Position numbers and translations under genes: made by a program. Below, one piece after another: positions 51,932-60,025 of a DNA stretch of 64,000 nucleotides; within the stretch, counting starts at the first letter, position 1, and every line of letters starts with the position of its first letter. Origin of the DNA: Maribacter aquimaris (GTDB taxonomy: Bacteria; Bacteroidota; Bacteroidia; Flavobacteriales; Flavobacteriaceae); the NCBI RefSeq assembly GCF_014596745.1, contig NZ_JABTCF010000001.1, forward strand, positions 310,001 through 374,000, in the 5' to 3' direction. The notes under the pieces were generated by a model. It did no database searches. It was given only the letters and a program-made list of their open reading frames with translations, and was not told where the DNA came from.

Positions 51932-54346
51932 ATGGACATCTCTCCAAAAACAAGTACAGATATTTCTTTTGATGATTTTAGAACCCAGATCCTACAAGAT
52001 TACCAAATAGCCTTCATGAGTAGGGTGTGTAGCCTTTTAGGGCGAAAAGAAGTACTTACGGGGAAGGCTAAGTTCGGTATATTCGGAGATGGTAAGGAAT
52101 TACCCCAATTAGCCATGGCTCGAGCTTTTCGCAATGGGGATTTTAGAAGTGGTTATTATCGCGACCAGACCTTTATGATGGCGTTGGGACTGCTTAGCCC
52201 CAAGGAATTCTTTCATGGTCTTTATGCCACTACGGACATCAACAAGGAACCCATGAGTGCCGGAAGGCAAATGGGTGGCCATTTTATGACCTTTAGCTTA
52301 AACGAAGATGGCTCTTGGAAAGACCTAACACAACAAAAAAACAGTAGTGCCGACATTTCTTGTACTTCAGGCCAAATGCCGCGATTACTTGGACTGGCCC
52401 AAGCTTCCAAGGTATATCGTCATTTGACTGGCGTAGATGCCACCAAATTCTCTGACAAGGGCAATGAGGTCGCTTGGGGTACAATAGGGAACGCCAGTAC
52501 AAGTGAAGGATTATTTTTTGAAACGATCAATGCAGGTGGTGTACTTCAAGTCCCTATGATCGTGAGCGTTTGGGATGATGAATATGGTATTTCCGTACCG
52601 GCCAAATACCACACGACCAAAGAGGATATTTCGAAACTGTTATCCGGATTTCAAAGGGATGAAGATCACGCAGGATATGAATTGTTAAAGGTAAAGGGTT
52701 GGGACTATACGGCATTGATGCATGTATATGAAAACGCTTCGGATATCGCCAGGGAACAACATGTACCCGTAATCATACATGTAACGGATCTGACACAGCC
52801 TCAAGGCCACTCCTCCTCCGGTTCACATGAAAGATATAAAAGCGCTGAACGCCTTCAATGGGAAAAGGACAATGACTGTAATAAACGTTTTAAGGAATGG
52901 ATTTTGGAATCGGGAATTGCAACACCCGAAGAACTTTCCAAAATGGAACGGGAAATACGACAAAAGGTAAGGGCTTCAAAAAATGATGCTTGGGCCGAAT
53001 TTTTGGATCAGCATAAAAAAATGAAAAAAGTGCTGTTAGACCTAATGAACAATGTCGCCAGCAAAAGTGCCAATCGCAATTTCATAGCCAAGTTAAGAAA
53101 CGACCTTATCGCCATAGAAGAACCCCTTAAGAAGGATTTAGGGGTTATTTCCCGAAAAGCCTTACGCTATCTGATAGGGGAAGAATCCCAAGAAAAGGAT
53201 GCCTTGGTCAATTGGGTAAATGATTTTCTCGACAAGTCGCAACATAAATTCAGTAGTAACCTATATAGTGACAAACCTAATAGGGCCACCAATATCCCGG
53301 CGGTCAAACCCATTTACAACACCGACATTCTAGAAGAAGTTGATGGTAGGGTTATATTAAGGGATAATTTTGACAGATTATTCGATAAATATCCAGAAGC
53401 CATGGTCTTTGGTGAGGACAGTGGTACGATAGGAGACGTTAACCAAGGCTTGGAAGGGCTTCAAAAAAAATATGGGAAAATACGGGTTGCCGATACGGGA
53501 ATACGGGAATCCACGATTATAGGACAAGGTATAGGATTAGCGCTTAGAGGGTTACGCCCCATAGCTGAAATCCAGTACCTGGATTATATTTTTTATGCCA
53601 CTTCTCCGCTAACCGATGATTTGGCCACGATGCTTTACCGAAGTTCAGGAAAACAAAAAGCGCCACTTATTGTGCGTACCAGAGGACATCGACTGGAAGG
53701 TATTTGGCATTCCGGATCCCCAATGGGAGGCCTTATTAACCTTTTGAGGGGTATGTACATTCTGACGCCCAGGAATATGACCCAAGCAGCTGGTTTTTAC
53801 AACACCTTAATGAAAAGTGACGAACCGGCCTTGGTCATAGAAAGTTTGAACGGGTATCGCTTAAAAGAGAGAAAACCTGAAAACCTTGGGGAGTTCTGTA
53901 CCCCCATCGGGGTGGTCGAGACCTTAAAAACCGGTAATGACATTACTTTGGTTTCCTATGGATCTACAGTGCGCATTGTGTTAAGGGTGGCCAAGGAACT
54001 TGCCGAGGTAGGTATAGATGCCGAGGTCATCGATGCCCAGACCCTATTGCCATTCGACATCAATCATGATACCGTTAAAAGTGTTCAAAAAACCAATAGA
54101 CTATTGGTTATAGACGAAGATGTACCAGGTGGATGTTCAGCATATTTAATACGCGAAATAGTAGAGAAACAAGGTGCATTCAAGTATCTGGATAGCCAAC
54201 CCCAAACATTGACCAGTAAAGCACACCGACCAGCATATGGCTCGGATGGTGACTACTTTTCAAAACCAAATGCCGAGGATATTTTCGAAACGGTTTATGC
54301 CATCATGCATGAAGCCAGTCCTTCCGATTATCCTAAATTAAGATAA
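51932..54346 (+). CDS. ThDP-dependent 2-oxoacid dehydrogenase E1-like alpha/beta fusion, divergent type
   Basis: An 804-residue enzyme with an E1 alpha-like half (about 20-340), a helical linker (about 345-465) and an E1 beta-like half (about 470-800: VFGEDSGTIGDVNQGLEGLQ, IAEIQYLDYIFYATSPLTDD, VIDAQTLLPFDINHD). Its ThDP motif departs from the norm: the usual GDG...NN is replaced by GNASTSEG (186-193) and WDDEYGIS (215-219 DDEYG). It has the long linker that the 658-residue paralogue lacks. Probably still ThDP-dependent on a branched-chain or other 2-oxoacid, but substrate and E2 partner are unknown. Good promoter in front, terminator behind. Confidence 0.85.
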   Translation: MDISPKTSTDISFDDFRTQILQDYQIAFMSRVCSLLGRKEVLTGKAKFGIFGDGKELPQLAMARAFRNGDFRSGYYRDQTFMMALGLLSPKEFFHGLYATTDINKEPMSAGRQMGGHFMTFSLNEDGSWKDLTQQKNSSADISCTSGQMPRLLGLAQASKVYRHLTGVDATKFSDKGNEVAWGTIGNASTSEGLFFETINAGGVLQVPMIVSVWDDEYGISVPAKYHTTKEDISKLLSGFQRDEDHAGYELLKVKGWDYTALMHVYENASDIAREQHVPVIIHVTDLTQPQGHSSSGSHERYKSAERLQWEKDNDCNKRFKEWILESGIATPEELSKMEREIRQKVRASKNDAWAEFLDQHKKMKKVLLDLMNNVASKSANRNFIAKLRNDLIAIEEPLKKDLGVISRKALRYLIGEESQEKDALVNWVNDFLDKSQHKFSSNLYSDKPNRATNIPAVKPIYNTDILEEVDGRVILRDNFDRLFDKYPEAMVFGEDSGTIGDVNQGLEGLQKKYGKIRVADTGIRESTIIGQGIGLALRGLRPIAEIQYLDYIFYATSPLTDDLATMLYRSSGKQKAPLIVRTRGHRLEGIWHSGSPMGGLINLLRGMYILTPRNMTQAAGFYNTLMKSDEPALVIESLNGYRLKERKPENLGEFCTPIGVVETLKTGNDITLVSYGSTVRIVLRVAKELAEVGIDAEVIDAQTLLPFDINHDTVKSVQKTNRLLVIDEDVPGGCSAYLIREIVEKQGAFKYLDSQPQTLTSKAHRPAYGSDGDYFSKPNAEDIFETVYAIMHEASPSDYPKLR

Positions 54347-54363
54347 CCTTATACTACCTTTTT

Positions 54364-54390
54364 AAAAATCCACCGATCGGTGGATTTTTT
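54364..54390. terminator. Intrinsic terminator
   Basis: AAAAATCCACCGATCGGTGG then ATTTTTT: a perfect palindromic stem 18 bp after the E1 gene. Confidence 0.9.
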
Positions 54391-54580
54391 TATGTTCCAT
54401 TTCATCTAAAACTTTTTTGGCAAGAAATATAATAAATGTCGAAAAAATGGATTCCAGGAACGCCAAAAATCCTCTGTTTTAGCATAAATCTTTTGTTCAC
54501 AAGCCTTTACCAAACCCAACATCGCCTTTTAGATTAATTAAAAAATTGGTACTTTTAATGGCTTTCAAATTTTACACTTT

Positions 54581-54958
54581 ATGAAAAACAACCTTACCTC
54601 CCAAATCGGCTTGGCTTTCCTAAGAATAGCTCCTTCAATAATGATGATCACCCATGGTCTTCCCAAGTTCCAGAAGTTGATAAGTGGTAATTTTGAATTC
54701 GGAGATCCTATCGGAATCGGCGCAACCCCTTCCTTGTTTCTTACCGTAATTGCTGAGTTCTTTTGCCCTATTTTAATCATCATAGGGATTAAAACGCGTT
54801 TAATGGCCATACCACCGGCGATAACCATGTTGGTCGCTGCATTCATAGTTCATGCGGCCGACCCTTTTGGTAAAAAGGAAATGGCTTTGGTTTATTTGGT
54901 TTTCTTTGTAGCGATTATCTTATTAGGACCTGGAAAATTCAGTGTTGACAAGCGGTGA
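54581..54958 (+). CDS. DoxX-family membrane protein
   Basis: A 125-residue protein with four hydrophobic segments. The family pattern is clear: IGLAFLRIAPSIMMITHGLP at the start, FLTVIAEFFCPILIIIGIKT in the middle and MALVYLVFFVAIILLGPGKF at the end. Members are quinone-linked or envelope redox proteins, with function mostly unknown. It converges with holA with one base between the stops. Confidence 0.88.
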   Translation: MKNNLTSQIGLAFLRIAPSIMMITHGLPKFQKLISGNFEFGDPIGIGATPSLFLTVIAEFFCPILIIIGIKTRLMAIPPAITMLVAAFIVHAADPFGKKEMALVYLVFFVAIILLGPGKFSVDKR

Positions 54959-54959
54959 T

Positions 54960-55961
54960 TTATAAAATATTCACCAATAACTCCTTCAATAAATCCGATG
55001 AGGGCAAGGCATTGGCCCCTACCCCTTTTCCTTTAAGATCCATCTCCCGTAAATGGGAAACGATGGCACTTACCTTTTTCATGGGATAATTCCTTGCAGC
55101 GACTTGGTACTCTTCCACAAAATATGGGTTTATCCTTAAGGCACTGGCCACATTCTTCGGTGAACGGTCATTCAGTCCATGATACTGCAGTAATTGTGAA
55201 AAAAAGCTGTGCAATAAGGTTACCGTCAATACAAACGGATTGTCTTTTGGGTTTTGGGAAAAATAGTTGATTATCTTATAAGCCTTAAGCACGTCTCTCT
55301 CCCCGATGGCCTTTTTCAATTCAAAATTATTGTAGTCTTTACTTATACCAATATGTTCCTCAATATTTTCAGAGGTTATCTGACTTTCTTTGGGAAGGAT
55401 CATGGTAAGCTTCACCAATTCCTTACTGATCCTACTTAAATCGGTTCCCAAATTTTCAACAAGTAATATCGATGCCTTATGGGAGATGCTGTAACCTTTA
55501 CTTTGCAGTACCTTCCGTATCCAGTCGGAAACTTGGTTCTCATATAATTTCTTACTCTCGAATAAGACGCCATTTTTTTGTACTACCTTGTATAACTTCT
55601 TGCGTTTATCCAACTTTTTATACTTGTAACAAATAACCAGTACTGTTGTCGGTTGTGGATTTTCCGCATAATGGATCAGTTGCTCAATGGTTCTTGAAAG
55701 GTCCTGGGCCTCCTTGACGATAACCACTTGACGTTCGGACATCATTGGGTAGCGCTTGGCTTGCCCCACGATTTCATCGATATTGACGTCTTTACCATAA
55801 AGGACCATTTGGTTAAAACCCTTCTCCTCTTCCGACAGTACATTTTTCTCAATGAACTGGGAAATCATATCAATATAATAAGGCTCTTCCCCAAAGAGGA
55901 AATATAACGGACTAATATTTCCCTTTCGAATATTGGCTACTATTTGTTTTACTTCTTCCAT
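54960..55961 (-). CDS. holA: DNA polymerase III delta subunit
   Basis: A 333-residue clamp-loader subunit that opens the sliding clamp. It begins with the family-typical ANIRKGNISPLYFLFGEEPY and YIDMISQFIEKNVL, then SERQVVIVKEAQDLSRTIEQ in the first AAA+ domain, and has the collar-domain pattern toward the C-terminus (VTLLHSFFSQLLQYHGL; AARNYPMKKVSAIVSHLREM). Length is as expected. Divergent from the HSDR_N gene with a 26-bp gap. Confidence 0.92.
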   Translation of the reverse strand: MEEVKQIVANIRKGNISPLYFLFGEEPYYIDMISQFIEKNVLSEEEKGFNQMVLYGKDVNIDEIVGQAKRYPMMSERQVVIVKEAQDLSRTIEQLIHYAENPQPTTVLVICYKYKKLDKRKKLYKVVQKNGVLFESKKLYENQVSDWIRKVLQSKGYSISHKASILLVENLGTDLSRISKELVKLTMILPKESQITSENIEEHIGISKDYNNFELKKAIGERDVLKAYKIINYFSQNPKDNPFVLTVTLLHSFFSQLLQYHGLNDRSPKNVASALRINPYFVEEYQVAARNYPMKKVSAIVSHLREMDLKGKGVGANALPSSDLLKELLVNIL

Positions 55962-55987
55962 TCAAAAAAAATCATCAAATTTGTCAC

Positions 55988-56434
55988 ATGCAACGGCTAA
56001 ACTTCCCTGTCTATGATTTTCGATTCAAAAATAGCGAAAATAACATCCATATTTTTGATGCCATCCGTAAAAAATTCGTGGTATTGCAACCCGAGGAATG
56101 GGTTCGCCAAAATGTGGTGCAATTCTTGATCCACGAAAAAAAATATCCAATAAGCCTGATCAATGTTGAGAAACAAGTTACTGTAAACAAAATAAAGAAA
56201 AGGTATGATGTCGTTGTTTTTGACAGCTTGGGCAACATTATCCTCTTAGTTGAGTGTAAAGCCCCACAAATTGCCATTACACAACATACTTTTGATCAAA
56301 TTGCAAGATACAACATGCAATTAAGGGCTACGTACTTAATGGTTACCAATGGCCTGCAGCATTTTTATTGCAAAATGGACTATGACAGAGAAAAATATAT
56401 GTTTTTAGAGCAAATTCCTGATTTTAGCCGTTAA
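55988..56434 (+). CDS. Stand-alone HSDR_N (PD-(D/E)XK-like) domain protein
   Basis: A 148-residue protein that is just the N-terminal nuclease-like domain of type I restriction HsdR. Motifs: KKRYDVVVFDSLGNIILLVE with Asp, then ECKAP (E-x-K), and FDQIARYNMQLRATYLMVTN (QxxxY-like helix). No helicase domain and no hsdM/hsdS genes nearby. Common beside holA in Bacteroidota, as I recall; function unknown, perhaps DNA end-processing. Next to a GT2 gene, 12 bp downstream. Confidence 0.88.
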   Translation: MQRLNFPVYDFRFKNSENNIHIFDAIRKKFVVLQPEEWVRQNVVQFLIHEKKYPISLINVEKQVTVNKIKKRYDVVVFDSLGNIILLVECKAPQIAITQHTFDQIARYNMQLRATYLMVTNGLQHFYCKMDYDREKYMFLEQIPDFSR

Positions 56435-56446
56435 TTTGCAAGCGTT

Positions 56447-57448
56447 TTGAAAATAGCGATAGTCATATTAAATTGGAATGGAGAGGTTCTTTTGGAAAGA
56501 TACCTGCCTTCAGTAATACAATATTCGGAAGGCGCCGATATTTATGTGGCCGATAATGCTTCCACCGATAGTTCAATCGATTTCCTAAACAACAATTTCC
56601 CTCAGATCAACATCATAAGGAATACCTCCAATGGAGGGTTTGCCAAGGGCTATAACGACGCTTTGAAAAAAGTAGAGGCCGATGTGTTTTGCTTATTGAA
56701 CAATGATGTTGAAGTTACCCCGAATTGGTTGGCACCTATTAAAGAGGTTATGGAAAACAGGCCTAATGTCGATATCGTACAGCCAAAAATCCTTGACCTA
56801 ATGCGCAAGGATCATTTTGAGTATGCTGGTGCGGCAGGAGGATTCATAGACCAATTGGGATACCCTTTTTGCCGGGGACGTATTTTTCAGGAACTGGAAA
56901 AAGACGAGGGGCAATACGATGATATTCGTGAGATATTTTGGGCCACTGGCGCATGTATGTTCATCAAAAGTGAGGTATTTCATGTCTTGGGTGGTTTTGA
57001 TGAGGAATATTTTGCACACCAAGAGGAAGTTGATCTGTGTTGGCGCGCCAAGAATATTGGCTATGGGGTGTATTATGTAGGCACTTCAAAAGTATATCAT
57101 TTAGGTGGCTCGACACTGAGCAACATGAATCCTAAAAAGACTTACCTGAATTTTAGGAATTCCCTTTTCTCGATAACAAAGAACCTACCCAGACGCAAAG
57201 CCTTATTGATTATTTTATTTCGATTGCTCCTAGATGGCGTTGCTGCCCTACGTTTTGTCTTTCAAGCTAAATTCAGTCACTGTGCAGCCATTCTAAAAGC
57301 CCATTTTAGCTTTTACACTAAGTTTTGGAAGATGTATAGAAAACGGGAGAAATCAAGTTTTTTAAAAAATTACTACATCACTAAATCCATAGTATGGTCC
57401 CATTTCGTAGATGGAGTAAGGAAATTTAACATTTTAGTAAAAGATTAA
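56447..57448 (+). CDS. Family 2 glycosyltransferase
   Basis: A 333-residue GT-A fold transferase of the rhamnosyl/galactosyltransferase type. KIAIVILNWNGEVLLERYLP opens it; DNASTDSSIDFLNNNFP, GFAKGYNDALKKVEADVFCL and LLNNDVEVTPNWLAPI (DxD-like metal site) follow; then ATGACMFIKSEVFHVLGGFD and FAHQEEVDLCWRAKNIGYGV with the catalytic Glu/Asp. The C-terminal 100 residues are basic and hydrophobic, membrane-associated. It transfers a sugar in cell-surface polysaccharide synthesis; donor unknown. The frame begins with a TTG codon at 56447 (gcgTTTTGAAAATAG context), and no better ATG is near. Confidence 0.86.
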   Translation: MKIAIVILNWNGEVLLERYLPSVIQYSEGADIYVADNASTDSSIDFLNNNFPQINIIRNTSNGGFAKGYNDALKKVEADVFCLLNNDVEVTPNWLAPIKEVMENRPNVDIVQPKILDLMRKDHFEYAGAAGGFIDQLGYPFCRGRIFQELEKDEGQYDDIREIFWATGACMFIKSEVFHVLGGFDEEYFAHQEEVDLCWRAKNIGYGVYYVGTSKVYHLGGSTLSNMNPKKTYLNFRNSLFSITKNLPRRKALLIILFRLLLDGVAALRFVFQAKFSHCAAILKAHFSFYTKFWKMYRKREKSSFLKNYYITKSIVWSHFVDGVRKFNILVKD

Positions 57449-57481
57449 CTAATTTAGCTGATACAAAGAACGCGAATTGTA

Positions 57482-57489
57482 TAATTTTG
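57482..57489 (+). promoter_or_regulatory. -7 box for the OmpA-family gene
   Basis: TAATTTTG, giving a leader of about 60 nt to the ATG at 57558. No -33 TTG seen. Confidence 0.45.
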
Positions 57490-57557
57490 ATACAGAATTT
57501 AGTCCTTTTATTCTTTAAGAAGTTTATCAATAATTAAAACAAGTTATAACGGAGATT

Positions 57558-58409
57558 ATGAAGAAAATTATTTTAGGTTGTTTAGGCATAACTATGTTGT
57601 TATCGTCATGTGTTTCACAAAAGAAATATTCAGATTTAGAGGCCAAGCACAAAGAAGCCCAGGATTTATTAAATTCAGCAACGGTTAAATTGAACAGTTG
57701 TTTGGAGGATAAAGCCACGGCATCTTCAAGATTGCAGACCCTTGAGGATCAAAATGCATTCTTAAAGGCGAATAATCAAGAGTTGATCAATAACATGGGT
57801 AATTTGACCACCTTAACGACAAAAGGTGCGGAAAACCTTGAAAAATCACTAGAGAGCTTACAGGAAAAAGACCTTACCATCAGAAAATTACAAAATGCCA
57901 TTACAAGAAGGGATTCTGTAAACCTTGCTTTGGTACAGAGCTTGAAAGGTGTGTTGGGTAATTTGGATGATGAGGATATTGAGATCAGCGTTGAAAAAGG
58001 CGTTGTATTTGTCTCCATTTCCGACAAACTATTATTCAGTAGCGGAAGTTATAACGTAACCAATAGGGCCAAACAAGTCCTAGGTAAGGTTGCACAGGTC
58101 GTTAACAACAAGCCTGATTTCGAATTCATGGTAGAGGGCCATACTGATGATGTCCCTTACAGAAAAGGTGTTTTATTGGATAACTGGGACTTGAGTGTTA
58201 AGAGAGCTACTGCTGTTGTTCGAATCTTACAGAAGGATTACAACGTTGATCCTAAGCGTATGACTGCTGCCGGTAGAGCTGAATATGTACCTGTTTCACA
58301 AACAGAAAAATCCAAAAACAGAAGAACACGAATCGTGGTACTTCCAAAAATCGATCAATTCTATAGTATGATTGAAGAAGGAATGAAAGATCCTGCTATC
58401 AATAATTAG
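57558..58409 (+). CDS. OmpA-family lipoprotein with coiled-coil spacer
   Basis: A 283-residue outer-membrane lipoprotein. Lipobox LLSSC (Cys18); a coiled-coil region (about 25-125: KKYSDLEAKHKEAQDLLNS, LQTLEDQNAFLKANNQELI); and an OmpA peptidoglycan-binding domain (about 145-265) with VEGHTDDVPYRKG, SVKRATAVVRILQ and NRRTRIVVLP. This resembles the Bacteroidota OmpA/MotB-like group. Likely anchors the outer membrane to peptidoglycan. RBS-like GGAG lies 7 nt before the ATG. Ends at a strong terminator. Confidence 0.9.
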   Translation: MKKIILGCLGITMLLSSCVSQKKYSDLEAKHKEAQDLLNSATVKLNSCLEDKATASSRLQTLEDQNAFLKANNQELINNMGNLTTLTTKGAENLEKSLESLQEKDLTIRKLQNAITRRDSVNLALVQSLKGVLGNLDDEDIEISVEKGVVFVSISDKLLFSSGSYNVTNRAKQVLGKVAQVVNNKPDFEFMVEGHTDDVPYRKGVLLDNWDLSVKRATAVVRILQKDYNVDPKRMTAAGRAEYVPVSQTEKSKNRRTRIVVLPKIDQFYSMIEEGMKDPAINN

Positions 58410-58426
58410 ATTGCATAACAAATTCT

Positions 58427-58464
58427 AAAAAACCGCCCAAGCATATTGTTTGGGCGGTTTTTTT
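58427..58464. terminator. Bidirectional intrinsic terminator
   Basis: ACCGCCCAA and TTGGGCGGT, with an A-run before and a T-run after; between convergent OmpA and YrdC/Sua5 genes. Confidence 0.92.
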
Positions 58465-58479
58465 ATACCTTTTTATTTC

Positions 58480-59100
58480 TTAAAAAATATCTATACTTCC
58501 TTTTCCTTCCCTAAGAATTTCGGGTTCTTCCTCGGATAGGTCAATTACGGTAGATGCGACATTGTCCCCATACCCCCCATCAATAACTATATCGACAAGG
58601 TTATTCCACTTTTCATAGATAAGTTCGGGATCCGTAGTATACTCCAACAACTCATCCTCATCATAAATCGATGTGGATACAATTGGATTCCCCAATTCCC
58701 TGACCAAAGTCTGGGCGATGGCATTATCCGGAATCCGAATACCAACAGTTTTCTTTTTCTTGAAATCCTTAGGCAAATTGGAACTACCGGGTAAAATGAA
58801 CGTATAAGGGCCAGGAAGTGCCCTTTTTAAGATCTTAAAGGTTGAAGTGTCTATCTGACGTACATAATCGGAAAGGTTGCTTAAATCGGCGCAAATAAAG
58901 GACCAATTGGACTTTGCCAATTTAACACCCTTGATCCGTGCTATTTTCTCCAACGCCCGGGTGTTCGTAATATCACAACCAAGTCCGTATACCGTATCCG
59001 TTGGATAAATGATAAGTCCTCCTTTTCGAAGGACCTTGATTACTTTTGCTATCTCCTTCGGATTGGGGTTCTCTTCGTATATTTTGATCAGTTCCGCCAT
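58480..59100 (-). CDS. YrdC/Sua5-family threonylcarbamoyl-AMP synthase
   Basis: A 206-residue YrdC-domain protein: GGLIIYPTDTVYGLGCDITN, NWSFICADLSNLSDYVRQID, LPGPYTFILPGSSNLPKDFK and GIRIPDNAIAQTLVRELGNP with ISTSIYDEDE-like SxS motif (STSIYDEDEL). It makes threonylcarbamoyl-AMP for the t6A modification of tRNA, or belongs to the related YciO group of less certain role; the length and KKKKTVGIRIP sequence fit the YciO-type branch. Last gene of the leftward pcrA-GH16-yrdC group (12-bp gap). Confidence 0.86.
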   Translation of the reverse strand: MAELIKIYEENPNPKEIAKVIKVLRKGGLIIYPTDTVYGLGCDITNTRALEKIARIKGVKLAKSNWSFICADLSNLSDYVRQIDTSTFKILKRALPGPYTFILPGSSNLPKDFKKKKTVGIRIPDNAIAQTLVRELGNPIVSTSIYDEDELLEYTTDPELIYEKWNNLVDIVIDGGYGDNVASTVIDLSEEEPEILREGKGSIDIF

Positions 59101-59112
59101 AATGCTATTTCT

Positions 59113-59997
59113 TTATTGGGTTACCTGGTAAACCCTAACATAATCAATTTCCATAGTTGACGGAAAAATAGTATCATCCACGCCTTCTTTTCCGCCCCAA
59201 TTGCCGCCTACAGCAATATTCATAAGAAAGTAAAAGGGTTTTGAGAAAGGCCAATTACTTTCATTATAATCCTTTGGCCTCCTAAAGGTAAATATAATAT
59301 TTTCGATATCATCAATATAGAATTTCATATACTCCTCGGACCATAGCATCCCATAATTATGAAAATCCTCTTCTGCCGACTCCAGTTCAACAGGTCCCGA
59401 AGAGGCCTCCGTACCATCAACATGGTTATTGGCCGTACTGTGTATGGTAAAATGAACGTTGTTCGGGTCATAACTTACATATTCCATGATATCTATTTCA
59501 CCACAAGCAGGCCATCCCACAGTGGAAATATTGTCCCCAAGCATCCACAAAGCCGGCCATAGACCGTTCCCTCTTGCTTCAGGTAATTTTGCCCTTATTT
59601 CCATTCGGCCATAAACAAATGATTTCTTACTGTTCAATCGTGTTGAGGTATAATCCCCCACTTTTTGTCCTGTCCCAACTTTCTTGGCAATGATCTTTAA
59701 AGTGCCATTGCTTATTTCTACATTGTCATTTGCAACATAGTTCTGCCATTCATTATTGCCCCAGCCGTGCTGTCCGGTTTCAAACTTCCAATCCGTATCG
59801 GCAAGGGAATTACCATCAAATTCATCGCTCCATACCAATGTTGCTCGATTCCAATAATCTGGGGCATTTACATCCCAGTCTTCTTGCTGAACCCCACTCC
59901 CCTGTTCCTTTTCCTTACTGCTTGGGGATTCATTACAGGATTGAACCATCAATACCAAAAAAATCAAAACAGAATATCCTAAATGATGATTTTTCAT
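59113..59997 (-). CDS. GH16 beta-glucanase (laminarinase-like) lipoprotein
   Basis: A 294-residue surface lipoprotein hydrolase: lipobox VQSC (Cys21), a short Ser/Glu/Gln-rich linker, and one GH16 domain (about 50-292). The catalytic motif is ACGEIDIMEYVSY with nucleophile Glu167, Asp169 and acid/base Glu172. Also WSDEFDGNSL, KKSFVYGRMEIRAKLPEARG, NGLWPALWMLGDN and PFYFLMNIAVGGNWGG. Likely splits beta-1,3- or mixed glucans such as algal laminarin. No SusC/D genes are beside it. Lies 28 bp after the pcrA stop. Confidence 0.93.
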   Translation of the reverse strand: MKNHHLGYSVLIFLVLMVQSCNESPSSKEKEQGSGVQQEDWDVNAPDYWNRATLVWSDEFDGNSLADTDWKFETGQHGWGNNEWQNYVANDNVEISNGTLKIIAKKVGTGQKVGDYTSTRLNSKKSFVYGRMEIRAKLPEARGNGLWPALWMLGDNISTVGWPACGEIDIMEYVSYDPNNVHFTIHSTANNHVDGTEASSGPVELESAEEDFHNYGMLWSEEYMKFYIDDIENIIFTFRRPKDYNESNWPFSKPFYFLMNIAVGGNWGGKEGVDDTIFPSTMEIDYVRVYQVTQ

Positions 59998-60025
59998 TGA
60001 ACCGTATATTATTAACCATTATTAT

